Below are positions 16,255 through 24,151 of a stretch of DNA of 64,000 bases, piece after piece. The DNA lies in assembly GCF_004320535.1 (NCBI RefSeq), contig NZ_SIHY01000001.1:930001-994000 (forward strand). Reading direction: 5' to 3'. The DNA comes from Arthrobacter sp. S41 (lineage in GTDB: Bacteria; Actinomycetota; Actinomycetes; Actinomycetales; Micrococcaceae). The notes below the pieces were generated by a model. The model was not told the DNA's origin and did no database searches. It saw only the letters and a program-made list of their open reading frames with translations. Positions within the stretch are counted from its first letter, which is position 1. The number at the start of each line of letters is the position of its first letter. Made by a program: the position numbers and the translations under genes.

Positions 16255-17169
16255 ATGTCGCTGCCTGTTGAGTCCAACCCGAAGTACGCCGCGTACGCCC
16301 ACCCAGAGCGGTTGGTATCCACCGCGTGGGTCGCCGAGAATCTGGGATCGCAGAACCTCGTTGTGCTCGAATCCGATGAGGACATCTTGCTCTACTCCAC
16401 CGGGCACGTGCCTGGCGCGTTGAAGATCGATTGGCACACCGAGCTGAACGATGAGGTCACCCGCGACTACGTCGACGGTGAAGGGTTTGCGAAGTTGATG
16501 GCCGCCAAGGGCATCACCCGCGAGAGCACCGTGGTGATCTACGGGGACAAGTCCAACTGGTGGGCAGCCTACGCATTGTGGGTTTTCACCCTCTTTGGCC
16601 ATGAAGATGTGCGTTTGATGGACGGCGGGCGTGATAAATGGATCGCCGAAGGTCGTGAACTGAGCACCGACAAGCCAGCGGTGACAGCCACCCAGTACCC
16701 AGTGATCGAACGCGAAGATGAGAAAATCCGCGCCTTCCTGCCTCAGGTACTTAATCACTTGGGCAACCCGCTGATCGACGTCCGTTCGGCCGAGGAATAC
16801 ACCGGCGAACGCACCCACATGCCTAATTACCCTGAGGAAGGCGCCCTGCGCGGTGGGCACATTCCTAGCGCAGCGTCGGTGCCTTGGGCCAAGGCCGCTG
16901 CCGAGGACGGCACTTTCCGTTCCCGTGAAGAGCTTGAAGCCATTTACCTTGAGGGCGCCGGGTTGCAGCCGGGCGACGATGTGGTGGCCTATTGCCGCAT
17001 CGGTGAACGCTCCAGCCACACCTGGTTTGTACTTAAGCACCTGCTCGGCTTCGAAAGTGTGCGTAACTACGACGGTTCCTGGACCGAGTGGGGCAATGCA
17101 GTTGGCGTGCCGATCGTGCGTGGCGAAGCTAAGGGCGAGGTTCCTGCCAAGCGTGGAGTTCGCGCATGA
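16255..17169 (+). CDS. sseA: Thiosulfate/3-mercaptopyruvate sulfurtransferase (rhodanese)
   Basis: 304 residues, two rhodanese domains. The N-terminal, inactive domain carries [20 protein letters not shown]; the C-terminal domain carries [23 protein letters not shown] and the active loop [12 protein letters not shown] with the persulfide-forming Cys. Start ATG at 16255 (MSLPVES) fits family starts; a TTG at 16249 is closer to AAGGA and cannot be excluded. The stop overlaps the sufE start (ATGA), so sulfur transfer from the rhodanese to SufE is plausible but inferred. Confidence 0.92.
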   Translation: MSLPVESNPKYAAYAHPERLVSTAWVAENLGSQNLVVLESDEDILLYSTGHVPGALKIDWHTELNDEVTRDYVDGEGFAKLMAAKGITRESTVVIYGDKSNWWAAYALWVFTLFGHEDVRLMDGGRDKWIAEGRELSTDKPAVTATQYPVIEREDEKIRAFLPQVLNHLGNPLIDVRSAEEYTGERTHMPNYPEEGALRGGHIPSAASVPWAKAAAEDGTFRSREELEAIYLEGAGLQPGDDVVAYCRIGERSSHTWFVLKHLLGFESVRNYDGSWTEWGNAVGVPIVRGEAKGEVPAKRGVRA

Positions 17170-17606
17170 GCCAGCTGCCTTCCGAACTGCAAGAGATCGT
17201 CGAAGAGTTCACTGAGGTTCCTGAAGCGGACCGCCTAGAGTTGCTACTTGATTACTCGCGAGATTTGCCCGAGCTTCCGCCGCGCCTAGCGGAGCACCCG
17301 GAACTTTTTGAGCAGGTCGTCGAATGCCAGTCACCACTGTTTTTGGTGGTTGAAGTGGCTGCCGGAGGCAACCGAGAGGTTAACCTGTTCTTCTCCGCTC
17401 CCCCAGAGGCACCAACCACCCGTGGTTTTGCTTCGGTGCTTGCTACTGGCCTCGATGGTGCAGATGCAGCATCGATCCTGGCTGTCCCCGATGATATGCC
17501 ACAGCAGTTGGGTCTGACTCGCGCGCTTTCGCCATTGCGCATGCGCGGCATGACCGCGATGCTGGGCCGTATCAAGCGTCAGATCACCGAGCAGCTGGAA
17601 GCCTAG
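17166..17606 (+). CDS. sufE: SufE-like sulfur acceptor protein
   Basis: 146 residues. SufE accepts sulfur on a conserved cysteine, here in [14 protein letters not shown] at about residue 57, and passes it to Fe-S assembly. Other family segments are [24 protein letters not shown] and [14 protein letters not shown]. It is coupled to sseA by a four-base overlap, a pairing common in actinobacteria; no sufS or sufBCD lies in the window. Confidence 0.92.
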   Translation: MSQLPSELQEIVEEFTEVPEADRLELLLDYSRDLPELPPRLAEHPELFEQVVECQSPLFLVVEVAAGGNREVNLFFSAPPEAPTTRGFASVLATGLDGADAASILAVPDDMPQQLGLTRALSPLRMRGMTAMLGRIKRQITEQLEA

Positions 17607-17660
17607 GAAGCGCTATCCCTGCACAACGCAGTAATTTTTGAACCTAAGGAAAACTGAGAA

Positions 17661-18164
17661 GTGGGCAAGAAGAAGCAGTCCGCGTCCACCCCGGCAACCG
17701 CCGCGTTGGATGCTGCTGGCATTAGCTATGTTGCGCATAGTTATACACACAGCGATTCAGCCGAAAGTTACGGTGGTGAAGCGGCAGCACAACTGGGTGT
17801 GAACGGTGAACGGGTTTTTAAGACCCTGATAGTTTCCACCGGTTCCAACGCTAGCGAGGATCTAGCAGTGGCCGTGGTTCCGGTCGCGGCCATGTTGGAC
17901 CTCAAAGCGGTGGGACTAGCCCTAGGAAAAAAGAAAGCCCAAATGGCTGACAAGGCCGCGGCCCAACGCCGAAGCGGTTACGTCTTAGGCGGGATTTCTC
18001 CCTTCGGACAACGCCAACTTTCGGCCACGGTGATCGATAGCAGTGCACAGCAATTTGAGACGGTGTTCATCTCCGGCGGTCGACGTGGTTTCAGCCTAGA
18101 GATCGCTCCCCATGATGCTGCCAAGGCCACTTCTGCAATCTGGGCACCGATAGCCACCGGCTGA
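17661..18164 (+). CDS. ybaK: Cys-tRNA(Pro)/tRNA-editing deacylase, YbaK family
   Basis: 167 residues, GTG start at 17661 with AAGGA about 11 nt upstream. YbaK-domain features: FKTLIVSTG with the conserved Lys, AVVPVAAMLDLKAVGLALGKKKAQMAD, and GYVLGGISPFGQ. These trans-editing enzymes clear Cys mischarged on tRNA-Pro. It lies 54 nt after sufE and ends at a strong terminator. Confidence 0.9.
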   Translation: MGKKKQSASTPATAALDAAGISYVAHSYTHSDSAESYGGEAAAQLGVNGERVFKTLIVSTGSNASEDLAVAVVPVAAMLDLKAVGLALGKKKAQMADKAAAQRRSGYVLGGISPFGQRQLSATVIDSSAQQFETVFISGGRRGFSLEIAPHDAAKATSAIWAPIATG

Positions 18165-18177
18165 TTTTCGAGGTATA

Positions 18178-18236
18178 CAAAGGACCCAGCCTGCACTTCG
18201 TTTATTGAACGAAGCGCAGACTGGGTCCTTTGTTTT
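18178..18236. terminator. Terminator between ybaK and the hydrolase gene
   Basis: AAAGGACCCAG / CTGGGTCCTTT outer stem with an inner CTTCGTT/AACGAAG helix and TTTT on the plus strand, between convergent genes. Confidence 0.85.
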
Positions 18237-18253
18237 GCCTGGAGTTGTTTTGC

Positions 18254-19477
18254 CTAGAGTGTGGCGCGGGCGGCGATGCGCTTGGTCAGGAAGTTGGTGA
18301 CTGCTTGCTCAAAACCCTGGGGATCAACATTGGGCTCGCGGGTATGTCCGGCCTTGGTGAAGGTGCGCAGCGTGACTAAATCGGGACGAAGAGCCGCTAG
18401 TTTCAGGCTTGGTCCGTTCGGAACAAATTCGTCATCACGGCTGTGCATGATCAACGTCGGGTGCTTCAACTCGCTAGCCCTATCGACCCAGTTCAGGCGT
18501 TTGAGGTTGACCGGCGCTGCCTGTCCGGTAACCCAGCGCCCAGCCTTGTTGGACAGCAGCCACTGGCCAAATCGACCGACCGATTGAGGGATGCGGTTGC
18601 TGCGGGCCTGGTGGGACAGGACGTCAACCCAGTTAATGACCGGCCCAACGAGCATCAACGAATCAATCTCGGACGCCAGTTCGCTTCGATCGGCGGTTTG
18701 CAGGCTGATGGCTCCACCCATGGACCAACCGAGCAGGATGATCTGTTGAGCGCCGTGCTCCTTGGCAAAACGCACCGCCGATTGCACATCGTGCCATTCA
18801 GTATCGCCCAATCCGTAGCGGCCATCAGCAGCACTCGGAGCGAGGCCGTCATTGCGGTAGCTCATGAGCAAGGTGGTTACGCCCATGGCAGTCAGAGCTG
18901 GCAATGCCCTGATCGATTCATTGCGTCTAGCGCCTCGGCCATGCACGCCGATAACCCACACGTTTTTATTCTCGGTGCCTTCAACTAGCCATGCAGGCCC
19001 GTCGCCACCTTCCAACGGCACCACGACGTCTTCGGCGACATAGCCGAGATCTGCAGGGTGCTCGTACACAGCTCCGGAGAGATAGCCGCGTCGCACCCCT
19101 TCGAGGCTGCCGCGGTAGACGCGTTCAATTTTGCGCGCGACGATTTTCGGTTTGCCCGGAACCTCTTCGGGCGCTGAAAGCCGAATGGAGCACGCATCAA
19201 ATTCGGTCAGGAAAATGCAGGGGCCTGGCTGGTTGGTTTCTGCATCCTTGGCAAAATGAACCCAGAGTTTTCCCTCATGATCGGTGACAACTTCACGGAT
19301 CATACTGTTGCCGGTACGCCGTTCCTCGGGTGTAACCACCCGTCGAGCGAAATAACCGGCGAGCGCCGAAACGCTGGCGGCAACTAGTGAACCGGCGCCC
19401 ACACCCAATGAGATGCCGAGCAGGGTCGCTGGGACGGTTTTGCGTGGTTCCAAGGTATCTACGATATTCCGAGCCAT
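18254..19477 (-). CDS. Membrane-anchored alpha/beta hydrolase
   Basis: 407 residues. An N-terminal hydrophobic stretch (about 17-42, ATLLGISLGVGAGSLVAAS) likely anchors it. The C-terminal ~240 residues form an alpha/beta hydrolase: oxyanion-region VIGVHGRGARRNES, nucleophile elbow LLGWSMGGAIS, acid in HSRDDEFVP and catalytic His in KAGHTREPN. The middle segment (about 60-160) has no recognised fold. Substrate unknown; it is divergent from msrB with only 56 nt between them. Confidence 0.8.
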   Translation of the reverse strand: MARNIVDTLEPRKTVPATLLGISLGVGAGSLVAASVSALAGYFARRVVTPEERRTGNSMIREVVTDHEGKLWVHFAKDAETNQPGPCIFLTEFDACSIRLSAPEEVPGKPKIVARKIERVYRGSLEGVRRGYLSGAVYEHPADLGYVAEDVVVPLEGGDGPAWLVEGTENKNVWVIGVHGRGARRNESIRALPALTAMGVTTLLMSYRNDGLAPSAADGRYGLGDTEWHDVQSAVRFAKEHGAQQIILLGWSMGGAISLQTADRSELASEIDSLMLVGPVINWVDVLSHQARSNRIPQSVGRFGQWLLSNKAGRWVTGQAAPVNLKRLNWVDRASELKHPTLIMHSRDDEFVPNGPSLKLAALRPDLVTLRTFTKAGHTREPNVDPQGFEQAVTNFLTKRIAARATL

Positions 19478-19533
19478 ACTTTTATCTTTCCATGATGTGC
19501 CGTGGGAATCATCTGTTGGTGCTGTACGTTTCT

Positions 19534-19977
19534 ATGAGTATGAGCAATGAACCTGTTAACCATGATGACCAAATAGCCGACGACGCAACGGAACGAACAG
19601 AAGTGCAGTGGCAAGAGATTCTCTCGCCGGACGAATTCCGGGTGCTGCGCCAGGCCGGCACGGAGCGGCCCTTCACGGGCGAATATTGGGACACCACCAC
19701 CGAGGGAGTATACGCTTGCCGAGCTTGCGGCGCTGAGCTGTTCGCTAGTGCCACGAAGTTTGATGCCTCATGTGGTTGGCCTTCGTTCTACGCCCCACTG
19801 GCCGAAGACCGCGTTCGGTACATCACCGATGAATCGATGGGTATGAAGCGCGTTGAAGTTCGTTGCGCCAAGTGCGATTCGCATATGGGCCACGTCTTTG
19901 AAGGTGAGGGGTTTAATACTCCTACCGATCTGCGCTTTTGCATGAACTCATTGAGCTTGACGTTGCGTAACGCTTAG
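19534..19977 (+). CDS. msrB: Peptide-methionine (R)-S-oxide reductase
   Basis: 147 residues from ATG at 19534 (a second ATG at 19540 is possible). MsrB repairs the R-epimer of methionine sulfoxide. The fold is complete: VYACRACGAELF and VRCAKCDSHMGHVF supply the two zinc CxxC pairs, CGWPSFYAPL is the substrate pocket, and RFCMNSLSLTL holds the catalytic Cys. The ~30 residues before the domain are acidic. No good Shine-Dalgarno was seen. Confidence 0.95.
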   Translation: MSMSNEPVNHDDQIADDATERTEVQWQEILSPDEFRVLRQAGTERPFTGEYWDTTTEGVYACRACGAELFASATKFDASCGWPSFYAPLAEDRVRYITDESMGMKRVEVRCAKCDSHMGHVFEGEGFNTPTDLRFCMNSLSLTLRNA

Positions 19978-20018
19978 GGGTTATTCTTCTGATCGTAGCG
20001 CGGTCCGCGTCACAGTAA

Positions 20019-20037
20019 GAATAAGACTTACTTATTC
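20019..20037 (+). repeat. Inverted repeat upstream of DUF6421 (distal)
   Basis: GAATAAG / CTTATTC with loop ACTTA, a perfect AT-rich 7-bp inverted repeat between msrB and DUF6421. Could be an operator or part of a promoter. Confidence 0.4.
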
Positions 20038-20065
20038 ACCAATCACTCAGCACCAACTTTTCTAT

Positions 20066-20112
20066 TGTTTGGGCGTAGCGTTCATGTCAAGCACATGAGC
20101 GCTACCCAAACA
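20066..20112 (+). other. Long stem-loop just before the DUF6421 ribosome site
   Basis: The arms TGTTTGGG-C-GTAGCG and TCATGT pair with ACATGA, CGCTAC and CCAAACA around a CAAGC loop, with two small bulges and one wobble. It ends a few bases before AGAAGG and 23 nt before the preferred start codon. No T-run follows, so it is not a simple terminator. Confidence 0.55.
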
Positions 20113-20135
20113 TGAAAAGAAGAAGGTGTATTGAA

Positions 20136-21521
20136 ATGACTCAGATTTCTGCCAAGCCAATGCCGGCCAGCGATGCGCAGGTTCTGCAGATTGCAAACAG
20201 TGAAGCATGGCTGACCCTAAAATCAGCCGCCACAGAATTCCAAGGTTTGCAGGCGAAAGATGGGTCTCTATCCGACGAGGTTGCGCTTCCTCGCGCCACC
20301 GAACTGGTCGATTCGATCATCGCCTCGGTTCATGCGCTCAAGGTCCACTTCGAGCATGACAACGAATACCTTGAACAGCTGGTCGCTGACCTCGAAAAGT
20401 GGAGCGAGAGCGGTTTTGATGTTCCGGACTTCTTGGACTCGCTGGTGCAGTTCCAACCGCAAACCCAGCGGATCGACGGTCTGATCCACCTAGTACTCTT
20501 CCCGATGTACACGCAGAACGGTTCCACCAATCGCCATCTGGAAGCGGTACTCGTTCAGGTCATGTGGCCCGAGTTCATCGCAGAGCTCGAAAGCACCAGC
20601 TACACCAACGCACTCTTTGTTCCCCTACGTTTTGTTGACTTCACCGAGGGTTACAACACCAATTCCGCTGTGCTCTTCCCGGAATCCGTAGCCATTCGCG
20701 AAACACCGTCATTTACTTGGGGCGCAATTTTCCAAGACCGTGAGGCCGCACGCTTCCGCAAGGTTCTGCAAGAAGCTGCAACCATCACCAATTTGCAGTT
20801 GCCGGATGATGCAGCTGAGCTACTGTCGGACCAGCATCTGACTGAAGAAACCTTCATCATGTGGGATCTAATCCACGATCGCACTCACATGCGTGGCGAT
20901 CTTCCTTTTGATCCCTTCATGATCAAGCAGCGCATGCCGTTCTTCCTGTACTCCCTTGAAGAGTTGCGTTGTGATCTCACCGCATTCCGTGAGTCCATGA
21001 AGATTAACAACGATCCCAACACCGATCCCAAGACTGCCAAGATGGCTAAGCTGGTTCAATACGCGGTGATCTTTGACCGGATCTTCCGCTTTGCCATCAC
21101 CGGATCGCGCGTTCGTAACTACGACGGTTTGGGTGGCCAGCTGCTCTTCGCGTGGATGCACCAGCACCACGTTCTACACTGGACCGATACCAAACTACGT
21201 ATCGACTGGGACCAGGTTCCAGAAGTCGTCGCTGCGCTCGGAGATGCAATTGACGAACTGTACTGGAAGTCCATCGACCGCCCGAAGGTGGCCCATTGGC
21301 TAGCGGCGTACGAACTGGTTGCGAACACCGTGACTCCAAACCCTGCCTCACAGTGGGCCAAGGGACCACAGGCCCTGCCACTGACTGCTCCCCTTCGTGA
21401 AATCACGGACCAAGTAATGGATGATGAGTTCCCTTTGTCCATGTTCTACGAGGCGCTAAATAAGAAGATGGCCAGCGTCATCGAGTCGACCAAGGGCATG
21501 ACCGGAGCATCGGAAATCTAG
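20136..21521 (+). CDS. DUF6421 family protein, possible metal-dependent enzyme
   Basis: 461 residues from ATG at 20136, preferred because AGAAGG lies about 10 nt upstream and the protein begins MTQISAKP. It matches the actinobacterial family DUF6421, which has no assigned function. Visible features: a HDRTH motif (His247, His251) in DLIHDRTHMRGDLPFDP and two glutamates 24-25 residues later in LEELRCDLTAF, reminiscent of zinc sites of the HxxxH...E type but with Asp in place of the usual Glu. Many aromatic residues lie around it. The SDR gene follows after 24 nt and a threonine aldolase-like gene after that; the three may work together. Confidence 0.75.
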   Translation: MTQISAKPMPASDAQVLQIANSEAWLTLKSAATEFQGLQAKDGSLSDEVALPRATELVDSIIASVHALKVHFEHDNEYLEQLVADLEKWSESGFDVPDFLDSLVQFQPQTQRIDGLIHLVLFPMYTQNGSTNRHLEAVLVQVMWPEFIAELESTSYTNALFVPLRFVDFTEGYNTNSAVLFPESVAIRETPSFTWGAIFQDREAARFRKVLQEAATITNLQLPDDAAELLSDQHLTEETFIMWDLIHDRTHMRGDLPFDPFMIKQRMPFFLYSLEELRCDLTAFRESMKINNDPNTDPKTAKMAKLVQYAVIFDRIFRFAITGSRVRNYDGLGGQLLFAWMHQHHVLHWTDTKLRIDWDQVPEVVAALGDAIDELYWKSIDRPKVAHWLAAYELVANTVTPNPASQWAKGPQALPLTAPLREITDQVMDDEFPLSMFYEALNKKMASVIESTKGMTGASEI

Positions 21522-21532
21522 GACTCCTGCCT

Positions 21533-21538
21533 TAGGCT
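21533..21538 (+). promoter_or_regulatory. Leaderless-type -10 of the SDR gene
   Basis: TAGGCT lies 7 nt before the GTG at 21546 without a clear Shine-Dalgarno sequence. Confidence 0.4.
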
Positions 21539-21545
21539 AGGAATT

Positions 21546-22250
21546 GTGAGCAAAGAAAGACTCTTCTTGAATCAAACACCACGTTTAGTGCTCATCGCTG
21601 GCGCCACGTCGGCTTCCGGGATCGCCTGCGCTCGCGCGCTCACGGAGGCCGGAGCACAGGTGCTGGCGGTGGGTAGCAATCAGACTCGCCTCGATGAACG
21701 GCTGGCCTTCGCCAAAGCCCGCTACGAATGCGACCTCACTGATTTTGCGGCCGTCGAAGCATTGGCTCGACGCATCCATGAGGACCACGGTCCTATTGAT
21801 TCGCTCATCCATTTAGTTGGGGGCTGGCGGGGCGGCAAGTCCATCGTCGGTCAGAGTGATGAAGACTGGGACTTCCTGCAACGCATGGTGCTGACAACAC
21901 TGCGTAATACCACCCGCGCGTTTGTCCAGGATCTGCTGGACTCACCATCCGGGCGATTGGCGATCGTCAGTGCGCAGGCAGTCACTAACCCAACGCCGTC
22001 GAACGCCAACTATGGTGCAGTCAAGGCCGCCGCCGAACACTGGGTCAACGCGATCGCACGCCTGTTTAGCAAAAACGCGCCCAATGCTGCCGCGGTCAGT
22101 TGGGTGGTGAAGGCGCTGAGCGAAAAGTCGGCCGAAGATGCCCCGGCGGGACACACACCGGTGAGCTACCTGGCCCAAAGCGCCATAGATCTATTAGCCG
22201 ATGATGCGGTGGCACACAACGGCACGCGCATGGTGCTGCCAAGCGCCTGA
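21546..22250 (+). CDS. SDR-family oxidoreductase (atypical)
   Basis: 234 residues, GTG start. Rossmann fold of the short-chain dehydrogenase family: LVLIAGATSASGIACARAL at the N-terminus, DSLIHLVGGWRG after strand 4 and NYGAVKAAAEHW with the catalytic Tyr-x3-Lys. The nucleotide loop departs from TGxxxGxG (the middle Gly is Ala), and the body is shorter than most classical SDRs. Lies 24 nt after DUF6421, possibly from the same transcript or its own leaderless promoter. Substrate unknown. Confidence 0.8.
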   Translation: MSKERLFLNQTPRLVLIAGATSASGIACARALTEAGAQVLAVGSNQTRLDERLAFAKARYECDLTDFAAVEALARRIHEDHGPIDSLIHLVGGWRGGKSIVGQSDEDWDFLQRMVLTTLRNTTRAFVQDLLDSPSGRLAIVSAQAVTNPTPSNANYGAVKAAAEHWVNAIARLFSKNAPNAAAVSWVVKALSEKSAEDAPAGHTPVSYLAQSAIDLLADDAVAHNGTRMVLPSA

Positions 22251-22268
22251 GTACTGCCCGAATAAATA

Positions 22269-22283
22269 CAGAACGCTGTTCTG
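22269..22283 (+). promoter_or_regulatory. Palindrome upstream of the aldolase gene
   Basis: CAGAAC-GCT-GTTCTG, a perfect 6+6 inverted repeat directly after an AT-rich TAAATA. The 3-nt spacer excludes the actinobacterial LexA box, which has four. Confidence 0.4.
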
Positions 22284-22340
22284 AAGCTTCGCGGCCACCC
22301 GCACTTCATACCTTTACTACAGTCCAAGGATCCAAACATT

Positions 22341-23402
22341 ATGACTTCACTTCACGACGCCAACGTACGCGGCTTCGCATCCGATAACTACTCGGGAGTT
22401 CACCCTCGCATCCTTGAGGCGATCACCCGCGCCAACGGCGGACACCAAATCTCCTACGGCGAAGACCAATACACCGAGCAGCTAGGTAAGACGGCGCGCG
22501 AAATCTTTGGCGACGAGGCAACAATCTTCCCCGTCTTTAACGGCACCGGAGCCAATGTCACAGCGCTTCAGTCGTTGTTGCCACGCTGGGGTGCAGTGAT
22601 TTGTGCCAGCACCGCGCATATCAACGTGGATGAGAACGGTGCCCCGGAACGAGTCGGCGGCTTTAAGCTGTTGCAGGTTCAAACGCCAGATGGCAAGCTC
22701 ACCCCTGAACTGATTGATCAGGAAGCGTGGGGCTACGGCGACGAACACCGCGCACAGCCACTAGCCGTGTCCATCACCCAGGCCACAGAACTTGGCACCT
22801 TGTACACCCCGCAGGAAATCAAGGCCATCACCGATCACGCGCACAAGCTGGGGATGAAGGTGCACCTGGACGGTTCACGATTGTCCAATGCCGCGGCCGC
22901 GCTTGACGTCCCTTTGCGCGCACTGACCACCGATGCAGGGGTCGACATCGTGTCCCTCGGCGGAACCAAAAATGGCATCCTGCTCGGCGAAGGCATCCTG
23001 ACCTTGCGCAAGGAGCTCGCCGAGGACATGAAATACCTGCGCAAGATGAACATGCAGCTGGGCAGCAAAATGCGTTTCATCTCTGCCCAGCTGATCGAGC
23101 TCTACGGAACCGGTTTGTGGAAGGAACTGGCCGGCCACGCAAATGCGATGGCTGCCAAGCTGGCTCAAGCGGTTGAACAGATCGACGGCGTGGAACTGGT
23201 TTACCCAACACAAGCCAACGGGGTCTTTGCCAAGCTTCCCACCGCTGTCAGCGATGAACTGCGCAAGCACTTCCGCTTCTACGATTGGGACCGCGCAGCT
23301 GGCGAAGTGCGTTGGATGTGCTCCTTCGACACCACCGAAGAAGACGTGGCAGCGTTCATCACCAAACTTCGTGAGCTCATGGGTTCCCACGTCCCTGCTT
23401 AG
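22341..23402 (+). CDS. ltaE: Low-specificity L-threonine aldolase-like PLP enzyme
   Basis: 353 residues, fold-type I PLP enzyme. FASDNYSGVHP at the start, VFNGTGANVTAL, KVHLDGSRLSNAAAAL and the PLP-lysine motif SLGGTKNGILLGEG match threonine aldolase / beta-eliminating lyase proteins, which cleave beta-hydroxy amino acids to glycine and an aldehyde. Specificity cannot be told from sequence alone. It is preceded by a palindrome and followed by a terminator. Confidence 0.85.
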   Translation: MTSLHDANVRGFASDNYSGVHPRILEAITRANGGHQISYGEDQYTEQLGKTAREIFGDEATIFPVFNGTGANVTALQSLLPRWGAVICASTAHINVDENGAPERVGGFKLLQVQTPDGKLTPELIDQEAWGYGDEHRAQPLAVSITQATELGTLYTPQEIKAITDHAHKLGMKVHLDGSRLSNAAAALDVPLRALTTDAGVDIVSLGGTKNGILLGEGILTLRKELAEDMKYLRKMNMQLGSKMRFISAQLIELYGTGLWKELAGHANAMAAKLAQAVEQIDGVELVYPTQANGVFAKLPTAVSDELRKHFRFYDWDRAAGEVRWMCSFDTTEEDVAAFITKLRELMGSHVPA

Positions 23403-23419
23403 GCTGAGCGCGGATCGGC

Positions 23420-23447
23420 GTGCCGTACCCAACCCAAGGTACGGCAC
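23420..23447 (+). terminator. Terminator after ltaE
   Basis: GTGCCGTACC / GGTACGGCAC perfect 10-bp stem with an 8-nt loop; the putative -10 of the next gene begins three bases after it. Confidence 0.7.
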
Positions 23448-23450
23448 GTT

Positions 23451-23456
23451 TAGACT
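23451..23456 (+). promoter_or_regulatory. Leaderless-type -10 of the DUF3000 gene
   Basis: TAGACT lies 6 nt before the GTG at 23463; no Shine-Dalgarno is possible in the remaining space. Confidence 0.5.
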
Positions 23457-23462
23457 CAAATT

Positions 23463-24101
23463 GTGACCAACGATCGCCCTGCCTCAGCCATCCCGAGCGC
23501 CTTCGCCAAGGCCCTGGAAGAGCTGTCGCACGCCAAGGTACGCAAAGAACTGAAGTTCACCGAAATCCCGGCCCCCGGTCGGCTTGCACCGTTTGCCCTG
23601 GCGCTCAGCGGCGACGTGGTCGATACGGTTTCGCCCGATCACGGTCCCCACGGACAAGAGATCGGCCGCACCCCGTTCCTGCAGTCGCAGGAGCAACTAG
23701 CTACCGGACGATTCATCCTCTTATTTGATCCGGCCGGCCAAGAGTTATGGGATGGCCAGTTCCGCATCGTCACCTATGTGCGTGCACGCTTAGATCACGA
23801 CATGGGGCAGGACGCGATGCTGGCGTCGGTCGCCTGGTCGTGGCTGGAAGATTCCCTGCGTGAGCGTGAAGCGTTCCACCATTTGGCCGGAGGGACTGCC
23901 ACCCGGGTCATTTCAGAATCTTTTGGCAACCTGCGCGGGGAACAAGACCACATTGACATCGAACTGCGCGCTTCATGGTCGCCGGATTCAGAGGACCTCG
24001 GACCGCATTTGAGTGCGTGGGCCGACCTGGTATGCACCTTTGCCGGACTACCACCGTTGCCCGAAGGTGTTGAGCAACTGCCACACCGTCGACTTAGTTA
24101 A
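23463..24101 (+). CDS. DUF3000 domain protein
   Basis: 212 residues, GTG start. The central GRFILLFDPAGQELWDGQFRIVTYVRARLD and the helical AMLASVAWSWLEDSL are typical of DUF3000, an actinobacterial family of unknown function. C-terminal LSAWADLVCTFAGLPPLPEGV is also conserved. It sits directly before the RNase D-like gene, an order kept in mycobacteria (Rv2680-Rv2681), so a link with RNA metabolism is possible but only inferred. Confidence 0.85.
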   Translation: MTNDRPASAIPSAFAKALEELSHAKVRKELKFTEIPAPGRLAPFALALSGDVVDTVSPDHGPHGQEIGRTPFLQSQEQLATGRFILLFDPAGQELWDGQFRIVTYVRARLDHDMGQDAMLASVAWSWLEDSLREREAFHHLAGGTATRVISESFGNLRGEQDHIDIELRASWSPDSEDLGPHLSAWADLVCTFAGLPPLPEGVEQLPHRRLS

Positions 24102-24136
24102 GTCTCACAAGCACATTAGAGGCGGACGGTTAGATC

Positions 24137-24142
24137 TAGAAT
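24137..24142 (+). promoter_or_regulatory. Leaderless-type -10 of the RNase D-like gene
   Basis: TAGAAT lies 9 nt before the ATG at 24152 with no clear Shine-Dalgarno. Confidence 0.45.
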
Positions 24143-24151
24143 AGAAGTATC

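Noticed and set aside
16252-17040. 262-codon minus-strand frame opposite sseA
   Set aside because: Shadow of the rhodanese gene; translation has no family features and no ribosome site.
22269-22283. LexA (SOS) box
   Set aside because: GAAC and GTTC are separated by three bases, not four, and the gene is not a DNA-damage gene.
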